Shown here piece by piece: positions 46,502 to 58,218 of a stretch of 64,000 nucleotides of DNA. The translations under genes and the position numbers were made by a program. Under the pieces are notes generated by a model that was not told the origin of the DNA, ran no database searches, and saw nothing but the letters and a program-made list of their open reading frames with translations. Origin of the DNA: Rutidosis leptorrhynchoides (lineage: Eukaryota > Streptophyta > Magnoliopsida > Asterales > Asteraceae). The first letter of the stretch is position 1. Every line of letters begins with the position of its first letter. The DNA lies in NCBI RefSeq assembly GCF_046630445.1, contig NC_092342.1, forward strand, positions 81,270,001 through 81,334,000, in the 5' to 3' direction.

Positions 46502-49199
46502 TGTAATGACCCGGAATTTTCCGACCAAATTATACTTATGAGATTAATATTTACATAAATTAAACCATACCAACATGATAAGCAATCCAAATTGTTGAGA
46601 CTTGTGTTTTTGAAAAGAGTTTTACACAACGTTTGACCGTCCAATATGACCGATGATATCACGAACTATATAACATAAGATAATTATACGTGTGTGTATA
46701 TATATGTATTTATATATATTTAACATGATCTAAGGATGGTTTAACATCTCATTGTGTACTAGTGACAATGAGTTATAAGTATATTTTGAAACTACTAACT
46801 TAAGTTTTCAAAACGATAACTATACGTAACATTCTTTGATATATATACTTATAATCTATAACGCTTATACATGTATCGTATATATAATGTATTTAATCAC
46901 TTTTTAAGGACTTAAATACATAAAACAATATAAGTATATTCACAAAAGATAGCTATATTTGAATTCTCGTTCCGTTTCCTCAAGATTTCTATACGTATAT
47001 CTAGGGTATATGTACCCGTATCATACCCAGCTTCTATACGTATTTACTATTGGTATATACACATCAAATCAACATCCTAATCAACATTATTACTGCCCTA
47101 GATATGAGATAACTAGAATTTGTCAAGTAGTATGAATTATTAGTAAGAAAACAAAATTATGAATCCTTTTCTTTCTTTATAAACTAAAAACATTTTTATA
47201 AATGAACACCATTTCTTCACTCCATTTTCTCATACCCACACCCTCATTTCTCTCTAAAAATACTCCTAACTTCATACTTGATCATCTCCAAGCATTTTCC
47301 CCATCATTTAGCTTCAATTACAAGCCTTAAACACCATAAGAAAACTCTTTCAAGAACATATCAAAATAACCATCCATTTGAAGAAGTTTACTTCCAACCT
47401 TTTGATCTAACTCCACCACTCTTTGATTCCAAGATTATTTCTTATCTTTTGCAGTAACTTTGTCCAAGTAACTTGAGGTAGTAACCTTGTTCATAATCTT
47501 ATTCAATTCATATTCATATAGCTATCTTATTTTGTGGTATAAAATTTTAACAACAAGAACATAGTTTGAATGATTTCAAACTTGTTCGCAAACTAAATAG
47601 ATCCTTCTAACTTGAATTTTAAAACACTTCAAGACCTGTAATATATCATAATAATATGCTAACCTAACAAGATATAACTTGGTTTTACAAAGAACATCTT
47701 AAAAACTGAATCTACGTCGTCGGAGTGCAACCGGGGGCTGTTTTGGGTTGGATAATTAAAAACCATCTTGAACTTTGAATTGGAAGTTCATGTTCTGGAA
47801 AAATGATATTTCTTATGAATATGTTAACACATAAAAATTTCATGGTTTAACTCAAAGTGTAAGTATTTTTAGAAAAATGATCATTAAATGTTGTTTTTAT
47901 GATGGAAAATGATCACTTTCATAAGTTTCACCAAAGTTTGACCTATAACCTATGATTTCGAATACAAACTAAGGTATTTTCAGTTCATATTCTTAAAATT
48001 TGACTCAATCCAAGGAAGTGGCAAGTTGAACCAACAAAAACGGAGTTGTAATGAAGAAACTACGACTAAAACAAGATTGGGTATCCGAAGCTAGTTTAGC
48101 TACGAAAATATTTGGAGAAAAAGTAAATTAATCATATCTTTTCTAATTAATATGATATTTTATATATAATTACTTATGATTTGATTTTATATATTTCAGG
48201 ACCACCCGTAAACAACACGAGAAGATTAATCATAAGACCTCATGATTGTACGCAACACGTCATTTGACAACACGGTACTTTATGTACGCAACACGTCATT
48301 TGACAACATGGTACCATGGGTTGAGATTAATTCTGATCAATACGAATACGATGGGGTCTTTATTTATTTTATTTAAGCAACTAATTGTGGACCACTAACA
48401 TCGGACTGCTAATTTCGGACTAAGAAAATATTAAAAGTATTAAAAGTATATATATATATGTAACGATTACTTAAAAAGAAAATATGTTGATATATTATAT
48501 ATATGGTTAGGTTCGTGATATCTATCGGAGACCAAGTCGAATTAAATACCTTCAAGGCAAAAGTGAGTTTCATTTGCTCCCTTTTTAATTGCTTTTGCAA
48601 TATATATTTTTAGGCTGAGAATACATGCGCTGCTTTTATAAATGTTTACAAAATAGACACAAATACTTAAAAATATATTCTACGTTGAGTTGTACCACTG
48701 GCATATTTCCCTGTAGCTTGGTAACTACTATTTACATGGGTATTGTAAACGCGAATCCTGTTGATAGATCTATCGGGCCTGACAACCCCAACCGGACTGG
48801 ACGACCAGTATTCAACGGTTGCACAGTACTTCGTTTGGGTGACTACACTTGGTACGGTGTAGTGAGATTTCATAATAAAGGGAATATGCGACGTTGATTA
48901 AATGTTAAGTATGGTTACCAAGTGCTCAACCACTTAGAATGCTTTACATACACTTACGAGTGTATTATGTTTATGATTATGAAATCTTGTGGTCTATTAA
49001 CATATTGAAATGATTGTCATGATAAACCTATGAACTCACCAACCTTTTGGTTGACACTTTAAAGCATGTTTATTCTCAGGTACGAATTAAGTCTTCCGCT
49101 GTGCATTTGCTCAATATAAGGGCATTACTTGGAGCCGATCATCGCAATGGGACCAAATGTTGATGACTTCATCCAGGTGGATTAGGACGGGTCCTTTCA
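46502..49199 (+). mobile_element. Element B 3' LTR
   Basis: Near-identical copy of 39842-42596, with LTR blocks at 48616-48669 and 49033-49081. Confidence 0.92.
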
Positions 49200-49204
49200 T
49201 AAAG

Positions 49205-50325
49205 TGGTGGTGGTCTCATCATGGCTCGGGTTTTATGAAGATGGTGGTGTGTTTGTGGAAGATGGTGATATGGTGGTCATCGAAGATATTGTTGGTGTTG
49301 TGGGTCGGAACCGTCGTTGGGGTGATCAAACATGAACACGTAGTATAAGCAGTAGATTGATGATATTTCATGGGTATAGTTCATAGTTGATATTGGTGGT
49401 CGACAAAAAGAAAAAGAAACAGAGAAATAATCAACGCAGGTGGTGGCGGTTTTCAAGTGGTTGAGCTGTGGTGGCCGTGAGGTGGTGTTTGGTTGCCGGA
49501 TAAGGGTTGAAGGTGACAAGAGATATGGAAGTTGATGGCGGATGATGGTTACAGAATGGTGCTAGTGTATGTGTGGTTGTGGTAAATGGAGAAGATGGTG
49601 GCTCAATAAAAGAGTGAGGGATGGTTATGGTTAATCATAGTTTCCTGTAAACTACCTCTTGCATATATAGATTTATAGATGTAGATATTGATATATAATA
49701 GAACAATAGAAGATATAATATAATACTAATTACTAGCGATAAATAATAATAATAATAATATATTATGTAATAATTCTCTAATTCAATCATAGGGTGAAAT
49801 GAATGGAAACAGGGAAACAGCCTAAAGTTTAGATTTATCTGCCGACACTATATCGCGGACTAAATTTCGTACTCCGTTGTTAATTCAATGACGGATAAAA
49901 GTTCTCAGAAAAATTCCAAAATTTTAAATTAAATAGTTTTATTTATTTTGGTCATTATGGTATAAAATCTGATCATTAATTTATTAAATAAAAATTACAT
50001 CAACTGTCCCTCTCAATTTTGGGTAAAATATAAATAGTTCTAAAATTTAATAACTAGATTCTAAATACATTTTTAGTAAGCCTAAAATTTATAGAACTCA
50101 TTTTTGGATCACCATTTATTTTAAAATCACATAAGTTCGAATTAAACTTCTCTAAATAATAATCGAAACGTCCAACGAGTATTACAATTATTAAATAACT
50201 ACATTTGATATACTCTCTCTATATATATAGATTTATTTTAATAATAATTTAATTATAACTTATATTTATTTCTAGCAATTAAGTTGTATACTTTTTCCAA
50301 TTATTATATTTTCTTACAAATAATA

Positions 50326-50402
<77 letters not shown>

Positions 50403-50672
50403 CATTACTTAATATTATTTTACATATTTATTTATAACAAAAATTTCATATAAATGATTAATAACATTTATTATATAAATATATTTATTTATATATATAT
50501 ACTTATCTATTTACAAATAGTTGCTCGTGAATCGTTGAGAAAAGTCGAAGGGTAATTGCATATATGAAACAGTTCAAAATTTCTAAGACTCAACTTTACA
50601 TATTTTGCTTATCGTGTCAAAAAGTATCGAAAGTTTGATTTAAAATTAGTCAAAATTTTTCGGGTCGTCACA
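49205..50672 (-). mobile_element. Element A 5' LTR, 5'-terminal part
   Basis: Reading the minus strand from 50672, it opens TGTGACGACCCG and matches the 3' LTR start at 2303 for about 270 bases, through a (TA)n tract (50330-50401). The part at 49205-49640 continues the GGTGG-rich composition of 39590-39841, as expected if B split one sequence. No gene is visible. Confidence 0.7.
50330..50401. repeat. (AT)n microsatellite in A 5' LTR
   Basis: Pure AT run of about 70 bases. Confidence 0.95.
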
Positions 50673-50698
50673 TTTACCCTTCGTTTCAGTTTATTTAC

Positions 50699-51890
50699 AT
50701 GATAGTCCTCTCAATCAACATTCATGGGTTAAAAAAGAAAGGGAAGATAGGTTGGTTCGAAGTATATGTGCAGAAACAAATACGTATATAGTGGTGTTAC
50801 AAGAAACAATGTGCAAAGAAATTGGGGATAGATTTATTGAGTTGTTATGGGGATCTTCAGGTTATAGGTATATACAAAAGGCAGCAAACGGCAGGTCCGG
50901 GGGTTTGGTATTAATCTGGGACACAAATATGTTTCAAGCCAATCAAGCAATCGAGGGTGATTTCTTTCTAGCAGTAAAGGATAAATTGAAAGGGCAAAAC
51001 TCGAAGATTATAGTGTTAAACGTGTATGGTCCACACAAAGACAACAAAAAAAGAGAACTCCTAGATAGCTTAGAAAATCTTTTACAATTCGATAATGAGG
51101 ATTGGATTCTCTGCGGTGATTTTAATGAGGTTAGACATGCGGATGAAAGGAAGAATTGTGAGTTCATCCAATGGAGAGCAACCACATTCAAAAACTTCAT
51201 TATCAAAACTGGTTTAACTGAGGTTCCATTGGTTGGTAGAAAATTCACCTGGATATGTGATAACGGGAAAAAAATTTATCAAATTAGACAGGTCCTTTGT
51301 TTCTAATTCGTTAATTCAAAAATGGAATGACTTATCTGTTTTAGTTCTTGACCGAAAATTTTCAGACCACTGTCCATTAAGTCTGAGATCCAAAGTGTAT
51401 GATTATGGGCCCAAGCCAGTAAAAGTTTTCGACAGCTGGTTAAATCATACCGCAGAAACAATAATCTCGTCTTCTTGGAATACTGAGGTAATTGCTAGAA
51501 GACCAGATATTAGATTTAGATTAAATTTAAAAAAATGTGAAGCATGCACTCAAATTGTGGAGCAAGCAGCAATTTGGTACTCTAGATTCCGAAATAGAAG
51601 AGGCGGAAAAGAAAGCATGTAGTTGGGAACAAATTTTGAATGAAAAAGACATTACAGATACTGAAAGGGTACAATGGTTAGAAGCGAGAAGAGTTTGGCT
51701 GGAAAAAGACAAAGTAAAAACCGACATGTTAAAACAGAAATCGAGAGCAAAGTGGATAGTGGAGGGTGAAGAAAACACTAAGTATTTTCACTCTATGATC
51801 AAAAGAAGAATAAACAAAAACACTATTCGTGGTCTCCATATTAACGGTAAGTGGGAGGAAGACCCGTCTCAAATTAAAAAATAAGTGCAT
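50699..51890 (+). pseudogene. LINE endonuclease domain and linker
   Basis: This apurinic-type endonuclease would nick the target. Visible motifs are INIHGL at the start, VVLQETMC (metal-binding Glu), WILCGDFNEVRH, RKFTWIC and the catalytic SDHCPL near 51360. It is spread over at least three frames (50752-51306, 51233-51622, 51537-51884). The linker has SRAKWIVEGEENTKYFHSM, standard in plant LINEs. Confidence 0.88.
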
Positions 51891-53600
51891 AAATTTTATG
51901 AGAAATTGTTTCAGGAATCAGATCTTCAAATGCCATGTATTCCAAGCAATCTGGTAGGTTCTGCTCTTTCGGCTGATGAGGTCAGCAGATTAGAATGTAA
52001 GTTTGAACTAGATGAGGTTTGGGAAGCTGGTTAAGGGGTGTGACGGGTCAAAAGCTCTGGGGCCCGACGGGTTTAATTTTAAGTTTTTCAAAAAAAAATT
52101 GGAGTATAATCAAAGATGACCTCATGTGTGCTGTGGATTGGTTCTGGGGGAAAGGCGAGATATCAAATGGGTGTAATGCTTCATTTATGACATTAATCCC
52201 AAAAAATATCGACCCGACCGAGCTTAGTGATTATCGTCCGATCAGTTTAATAAATAGTTATTATAAGATCATTGCTAAATTGTTAGCAAACAGAATTTAC
52301 AAGGTCTTACCCAAAATTATTGGAACCAAACAAAGCGCGTTTCTCTCAGAAAGATCCATTTTAGATGGTATACTTGTTTTAAAAAAAAAGTATGGCTGAT
52401 TTGAAAAGGGGTAGAACTAAAGGCTTCATTTTTAAGGCGGATTTTGTGAATGCGTTCGATAGTGTAAATTGGAAATTTTTAACTTCAATGTTGCATAGAA
52501 TGGGTTTTGGACCGAGATGGATAAAGTGGGTAGATGCGTGTCTCAAATCCGCTTCTATTTCTATTCTTGTGAACGGATCTCCGACCGAAGAATTTAAACT
52601 TCAACAAGGAATAAGACAAGGTGACCCTCTCTCACCTTTTTTATTATAATGAAGGTTTAAATACGCTTGATAAAGATGGTAATATAAAAGGATTATTAAA
52701 TGGCGTGAAAGTTGGTAAAGATCTAGTAGAATTAACACACCTTCAATATGCGGATGATACCGTTTTCATTGGTGAATGGTCCAAAAGTAACATTAGTAAT
52801 TGTTGCTCATGTGTTTTGAAGATGTATCCGGTTTAAAAATTAATTTTGAAAAGAGCAAGATATATGGTATAAATATGAATGCTGCTGAAGTAACTAGCAT
52901 GGCCAATCGATTCAAATGTAAGGGTGATAATCTCTCATTTTACTAACTATGATTACCGGTGGGGGCGAGAATGAATAATGTTAATGATTGGGATCCGGTG
53001 GTTGAGAAATTTCAGAAGCGATTCTCGAATTGGAAATCTAGAACGGTGTCATTTAGGGGGCGTTTGACTCTTATTAAATCGATCCTCAATAGCCTACCGT
53101 TGTACTTTTTCTCTACTTTCAGTTCACCTGCTTGCATCATCAATTTGCTCGAACGTTTGCATCGTAACTTCTTTTGGGGCGGGACGGGTGAGGGATTTAA
53201 AATGTCATGGGTCAAGTGGGATGATATTTTAATTTCATATGGGGAGGGGGTTAAATATCGGGTCATTAAGAGTAAAAAATTGGGCACTTTTGGGAAAATG
53301 GTGGTGGAGGTTCCGTACCGAAACCAATTGTTTTTGGGTGAAGATAATCAAAAGTATTTATGGGCGAGATGGGGGTTTGGGTGGTACATCTCATTGTCGG
53401 GTCGGGAAGGGTATGTCACCTTGGAAAGATATCATAAAAGTGGGAAAAGATATGTTAAAATACGGTTACAATTTTAACAATTCTTTTGTAAGAACTATTG
53501 GTGAAGGCAGGGATACACTTTTTTGGGAAGACCGTTGGATTGGTGATTGTTGTTTAAAAGAAAAATATCCAATATTATATTGATTAGAAGAGGATAAAGG
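51891..53600 (+). pseudogene. LINE reverse transcriptase domain
   Basis: Motifs in order are ASFMTLIPKN, DYRPISLINSYYKIIAKLLA, FKADFVNAFDSVNW (first catalytic Asp), GIRQGDPLSPFL, LQYADDTVFIG (active-site pair, near 52750) and RTVSFRGRLTLIKSIL. Frameshifts separate 52019-52399, 52392-52649, 52621-52836, 52959-53477 and 53239-53583. It would prime reverse transcription at the nicked target. Confidence 0.9.
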
Positions 53601-53651
53601 AGTCACTATTTTCAATTGGGTCAAATGGATTAATGAGGAGCAGCAGATCAA

Positions 53652-54179
53652 ATGGAATTGGAGCCTGCACCCTTCGGAAGAGCTCTGGATGATGTCCAGA
53701 ATTTACAGCAAGAAGTCGCGGGTTTGATTCGCAATAACAGCAGCGAGTTTTCGGATAGGTGGTTATGGAAGACTAGTGATGATGGTAATTATTATATTAA
53801 AACATTGGCTAACATATTAGATAGTCAATTACATGGTCAGAATAATAATGCATGCGAAACATATTTGAATAAATTGCTACCTAAATCACTCGGGATTTTC
53901 GTGTGGCGTGCAAAACGTAGATGTCTTCTGGTAAGTATTGAATTAGATAATCGTGGGATAGATCTCCATACGGTCCGTTGTCCAATGTGTGATGACGATG
54001 TAGAATCAATAGATCACGCATTAATCCTTTGCAAGTTTGCGTTTGAAGTTTGGGAAAGCGTTTATCGATGGTGGGGGTTTGGAAATTTTTCAAGCACAAG
54101 TATCAACGACTTATTCAACGGAGAAAGTAATAGTATTGTCGGGTCCAAAGCAAGATTTATATGGCAAGCCGTGGAGTGA
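53652..54179 (+). pseudogene. LINE C-terminal zf-RVT domain
   Basis: SLGIFVWRAKRRCLLVS, then CPMCDDDVESIDHALILCKFAFEVWESV, is the zinc-binding region that ends many plant LINE proteins. An in-frame TGA follows at 54177-54179, and recognisable coding text (YLIWKNRN-like) continues slightly beyond it. Confidence 0.85.
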
Positions 54180-54516
54180 GTATGTGGTTATTTAATTTGG
54201 AAAAACCGAAACCAAAAAGTTTTTTATAATAATATTCGAACACGAGATACACTACTCAACGACATCCAAATCAAGAGCTTCGAATGGATTTCGAGAAGTG
54301 AAAATAAAGTTAACATCGAGTAGCACCAATGGCTAATAAACCCTTCATCGTATCATACCGGAGTAGGCTAAGTATAGGATAGTTTTCGTTTGTAAATTGT
54401 ATATTTCGTTAAGTTATTGTTCATCCATCCGTGATACTTTTGTGAAGGAGGCATCCTAAAATGCAATGTAATTATTAAAAGTATATATACAAATTTTGGC
54501 TTTTCAAAAAAAAAAA

Positions 54517-55329
54517 GTAGTGACATTGAATAAAAGAAGAGTCCAATGGGGTAAGTCAATTCTAGCTCCAATAGAATACATTGAGTTAACTTGTGACCAC
54601 TTTCGATCATTTTTCTCATTAGCCCAAAATATATTGTTAGTGGATGTATTTAGCATATACTTAGTGGTGTCCCGTGACATCACTAGTTTTCAAAATTATT
54701 ATACAAATTAACATTGAAATTGTATTGAACACTACTAAATCTAACTATAGGACCCCGTATATTTGTAGGACTTATCGGTTTTTAGAGATAAACAACCAAT
54801 AAATATGAATAGTAATTTGTAAAACTGAAAAAAATCGAGTCCGTTTAAGTTTTGATCATAAATAAATATGTAACTTGTTGTTAGTGAAGTTTGAACCCGA
54901 AACACGCATGAATATATAAAAGTCTTAAGCACTAAACTATCTTGGTTTAACCACTAAACTATCTCGGGGGTGGTTAAAACAAATGACGTCAATTAAGCAC
55001 TAGTTTTGATATAGAAACTGTACCATTTATGAGGTTCCAAACGGATGTTTATATATTAAGGTGTGAGAACGTAGACAATCTTTGATATTCGTGGTGTGAA
55101 GAGTTTCTTGGAGCAACTTAATCGTGAAAGTTGAAGTTGTCAAGGTGTTGAAAAAACTTGTTCGTGATAGTAGACTAACCAGTGGAGGTACAAGAAGACG
55201 TTTTAGCATGTTTAGTTTGTTTTCTTGGACGGTGTAAAAGACTCTTGAAACGAGTTTCTCTAAAGGAAAAGAGGTCATAAGTAAATTGAATAATACGAGG
55301 AGCGTGAAAAAAATGTAACCGGGTTATTG
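54517..55329. other. Intergenic sequence, nothing recognised
   Basis: A+T-rich. The small open frames (such as 55027-55278, minus) have no recognisable motif. Confidence 0.5.
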
Positions 55330-55332
55330 TTG

Positions 55333-55643
55333 CACTATAAGAAAAATGGTCATTTGTGATGATCTTTTAGTTATGACTTATTATTTGCTCACTAATAATG
55401 ATATTTATTTACCATTATAAAAGTCGTCACTAAATTTTGGTCGGTATACGATATTAGTGACCAAACAAATTGTCACTATAGTGATCAATTTTAGTATTTT
55501 GGTTTCTAATAATGTTTTGTGACGGATTTATAGTGACGAGAAGTGACCAACCTATTTTGGTCACTAACTCGATTTATTCGCCAATTTAGTATATTATTAG
55601 TAGCCAATAGCCCTTGTTACTAAAGCTGGTTTTTCTTGTAGTG
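55333..55643. mobile_element. CACTA-type MITE
   Basis: The element is 311 bases with terminal inverted repeats CACTATAAGAAAAA at the left and ...TTTTTCTTGTAGTG at the right. The 3-base target duplication TTG is at 55330-55332 and 55644-55646. The inside has repeated GTGAC/GTCAC words and no coding potential. It depends on a CACTA transposase made elsewhere. Confidence 0.85.
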
Positions 55644-55819
55644 TTGATTAGTCAAGGAAAACACACGTTAGTGTACATTGTGGCTATGGAGGTTCAAATC
55701 GGGCTGATTTTGGATGTGGTCAGGGAAGAGGTCTTGGGTCCGTGAAAAGTCGAGATGTAAATGAACATATCTCGGATTAATCGCGTTATATATTACAAGT
55801 GTGGTGAGTGAGTAGTATA

Positions 55820-56475
55820 GAAAAATCAATTAAGAGGGTGATTGTTGGTTTAATTGGTTTTACATGAGATATTACTATATTAACTATTAGACAAAAGTTG
55901 TGAATAGTTTCATGGGCAAAATCATCATTTCACTTTAAAAGGGTATTTTGGTCTTTTTTCACTCATTAATAATAACTATATCTATTTTCTACACCCTTCT
56001 ACATCCTCCTTCTCATATATTTATAATTCTAAATTTAAAGCCACATGGGCCATTTACAAATAACTAGCTTTTTCTCATTTATTATATATATATATATAAA
56101 GCAAAGCAAAAGTGGAACGACGATGTTGGTTAAGAAAATATATTGAGGTTTTATGGCATTCGATTAACATGTTAAATAGCTAAGGTTCACTTTTAACATA
56201 TTATATAGTTAAACAATTTTATGGGCTTGAATCTAAACATTATTAAAAGCTAAAGTTTATTAACATATTAAATTGATCATAGGAAAAAAAAAATTGTCTA
56301 TTAACCTTTATTTTCTTTATTTAGGTAAATATCTAATTATATATTACTGTAATAAGTGCAAGTAATCGATAATGCACAAACCCGACGCGGAGCGAGGGTT
56401 ATACCACTAGTTATTACTAATAATATCTCATCTAAAACCAATTAAACCAACAATCACCCTCTTAATTGATTTTTA
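55820..56475. mobile_element. Inverted-repeat element (MITE or foldback) with an inner insertion
   Basis: Arms of about 68 bases, 55820-55888 and 56406-56475, are near-perfect reverse complements (for example CAATTAAGAGGGTGATTG against CAATCACCCTCTTAATTG). The inner part contains a probable Helitron. No target duplication was firmly identified. Confidence 0.75.
55981..56411 (+). mobile_element. Probable non-autonomous Helitron
   Basis: The right end has a short hairpin CCCGACGCGGAGCGAGGG (56381-56398, two mismatched pairs), then TTATACCACTAGT. CTAGT (56407-56411) fits the CTRRT Helitron terminus and the next base is T. The left end is a guess: TCTATTTTCTACACCC at 55981, preceded by A. No Rep/helicase gene is present. 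The right terminus is more certain than the left. Confidence 0.55.
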
Positions 56476-57407
56476 TATGGAATTGATATGGTGGGTTAAT
56501 GTGCATGTATGCCAAAGGTTCACCAGCTTGAGGTAAAGAAAAAAGTGTACATATGGAATTGATATGGCTAAACACGTACGTGAGTTGTAGTTTTAAGACT
56601 AAATTACATTTAAGTTATAGATATGGGTGAATATTGTGTATGTATATATTTTGGTTGTATAAAGCCTTCATTGTAATAAATAAAATGGTGACATAGAGTT
56701 TTTTCTATATCCTTTTTCTTTGTGTCATCATCTTTTTTTATGCTCCGTTATTTTGTTTGCTCAATTCAATTTTACATATTAGTTGAAGGCCTTTGTTCCA
56801 ACACAAATAACATCTTCATGAAATATTCAATGTTGTACTATATATCGTCACATATTGTCGAGTGAATATGCAAAGTGTGTGTTGGCTAGATCAAACTTAA
56901 CCTTAGATACACACTTTGCTAAGCGGATGGAGTTCTTCTCATAGGAGTTGTTGACATTCTACTTGATAAAAAACTTTATTTTAGGGTCACGTTATAACGA
57001 TCATTAGATACCATGCATGCATATGGGCATGGGCCAAAGTACCTAAAAGAGTTGGGAAACAATCATGTTGATAATCTTCATAATGCTGTTCCTTAGTCAC
57101 ATATAGTGATCTCAAATTCCAAAATAAGTAGTTAGATTTTCTAGGTGTTACTCAAGCTTTTTTTATTTGAATGATATTCAAATGCATGATTGCAATTAAT
57201 ATGGTCCTCCTCTTACCCATACTAAAGTATGATCAAACTTAGCCTTGTGTTTATCTCTATTTCTCGTTTGTTTAGTTTTGTTGTTGCTTAGGTTATCTTG
57301 TTTAGCTTGTTTGGCATGTTTTTGCTTCATGGTATCTTTGTTCCGCCCTATTGACTTCATTTTGATTTAGGATTGTGATTTATGTCGCTTGTTGGCTAAA
57401 TTGTTTT
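56476..57407. other. Intergenic sequence, nothing recognised
   Basis: No gene, terminal repeats or tandem repeats were recognised up to the LTR of element D. Confidence 0.5.
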
Positions 57408-58157
57408 TGATAGTGTATCTCCCCGTTAAGATAAACGAAGCTAAGCTAACGAAGATATCACGTCTAACGAGGATAGATGACATAAGATTTGATCACAAGA
57501 ACACATATGTCAAATACAAATCAAGAGCGAGATATACTCAAACTCAAATAATGGCGCCCAAATGACAAAAGAAGAATGCTACCAAAATATAATCCCTATA
57601 TTCAGAGATGGTACGAAACCACTTCCGTTATACGAAGCAATAGTAACGAAGAAACGTGATGACGAAGGGATCACGGTTACCAATGGACAAGGACCTCTCC
57701 TAAAGTCACAAGATTACCTAGACTGAAGGAGAGAAGTAAGCGGGTTGACCAAACTCGCTTCCACTAACATCCAAATGACAAAAGAGGAATGTTGCAGGGT
57801 AGCTTTCTTGAACCAGCAGGAGTTGCAGTCGGTCGAAGGGAAAGTCCCCTTTGTCTCATCAGAGATCGCCTTGGAGACTGATCCCACCTAGAAAGCTGGT
57901 GATAGAGATATTGCCTAACCCTATAAAAGGAGAACATGATCTCTGGAATCGGGATGAAGTTGCAATTACTCACATACAATACTCTCAATGAGTTACCTTT
58001 GTATCTTGGTGGTGTAAAGTACGATACCTTAGTACTACCTTCGGGGAACCGCCAACAAGCATACATTCATCATTATATCCTGCTATATCATCCATTCAGT
58101 GATCAGATCTCAATATCCTTGCTCCATCGACAAGGATTGCCAAGAATTGTACAAACA
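57408..58157 (+). mobile_element. Element D 5' LTR (gypsy)
   Basis: It opens TGATAGTGTATCTCCCC and ends TTGTACAAACA, with a primer site three bases later. TATA box TATAAAAG is at 57922-57929. Base composition is less A+T-rich than its surroundings. Short frames on both strands inside it are not genes. Confidence 0.8.
57922..57929 (+). promoter_or_regulatory. TATA box of element D LTR
   Basis: TATAAAAG in the context AACCCTATAAAAGGAG, about 235 bases before the LTR end. Confidence 0.75.
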
Positions 58158-58159
58158 AT

Positions 58160-58176
58160 TGGCGCCATCTGTGGGA
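58160..58176 (+). promoter_or_regulatory. Element D primer binding site
   Basis: TGGCGCCATCTGTGGGA follows the LTR. TGGCGCC(G/A)TCTGTGGGA is a common primer site of Tat-branch gypsy elements (family knowledge). Confidence 0.75.
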
Positions 58177-58218
58177 CACCACTTCAATATTCACTTTGTT
58201 TGAGAAAAACACAAGATC

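Larger units (their letters stand above)
39842..49199 (+). mobile_element. Element B: young non-autonomous gypsy-like LTR element inside the A 5' LTR
   Basis: The LTRs are 39842-42596 and 46502-49199, with start TGTAATGACCC and end GGGTCCTTTAA or ...TTTCA. The target duplication is TAAAG at 39837-39841 and 49200-49204. By eye the two LTRs differ at roughly 35-40 positions in 2.7 kb apart from one (TA)n tract, so the insertion is recent. The internal region of 3.9 kb has a tRNA-Met primer site, one 148-codon gene near the 5' end and about 3 kb of non-coding sequence. LTR blocks and the gene relate it to element A. Confidence 0.92.
1988..50672 (-). mobile_element. Element A: outermost non-autonomous gypsy-like LTR element, host of the nest
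   Basis: On the minus strand the 5' LTR opens TGTGACGACCCG at 50672, and the matching 3' LTR start (TGTGACGACTCC) is at 2303. The 5' LTR ends ...CGTGACA at 4433, next to a tRNA-Met type primer site at 4414-4425. Removing G1 (duplication ATGTT) and B (duplication TAAAG) joins 4433-5740, 37802-39841 and 49205-50672 into one LTR of about 4.8 kb. The internal region (2304-4432) holds only one small broken gene. The 3' LTR is cut at about 1988, so A's own target duplication cannot be seen. Continuity of the split 5' LTR is inferred from the duplications and matching ends, not from an intact copy. Confidence 0.7.
50699..54516 (+). mobile_element. Decayed LINE (plant L1-like) with endonuclease, RT and poly(A) end
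   Basis: One degenerate second open reading frame runs from the ATG at 50699 to about 54180, followed by a 3' region and an 11-base poly(A) at 54506-54516. ORF1 is absent: the left end meets the 5' tip of element A at 50672, 27 bases before the ATG. A either landed in this LINE or next to a 5'-truncated copy. No target duplication could be defined. Confidence 0.88.

Noticed and set aside
55027-55278. 83-codon minus-strand frame as a possible host gene
   Set aside because: No domain, splice context or promoter. Length is within chance for this composition.
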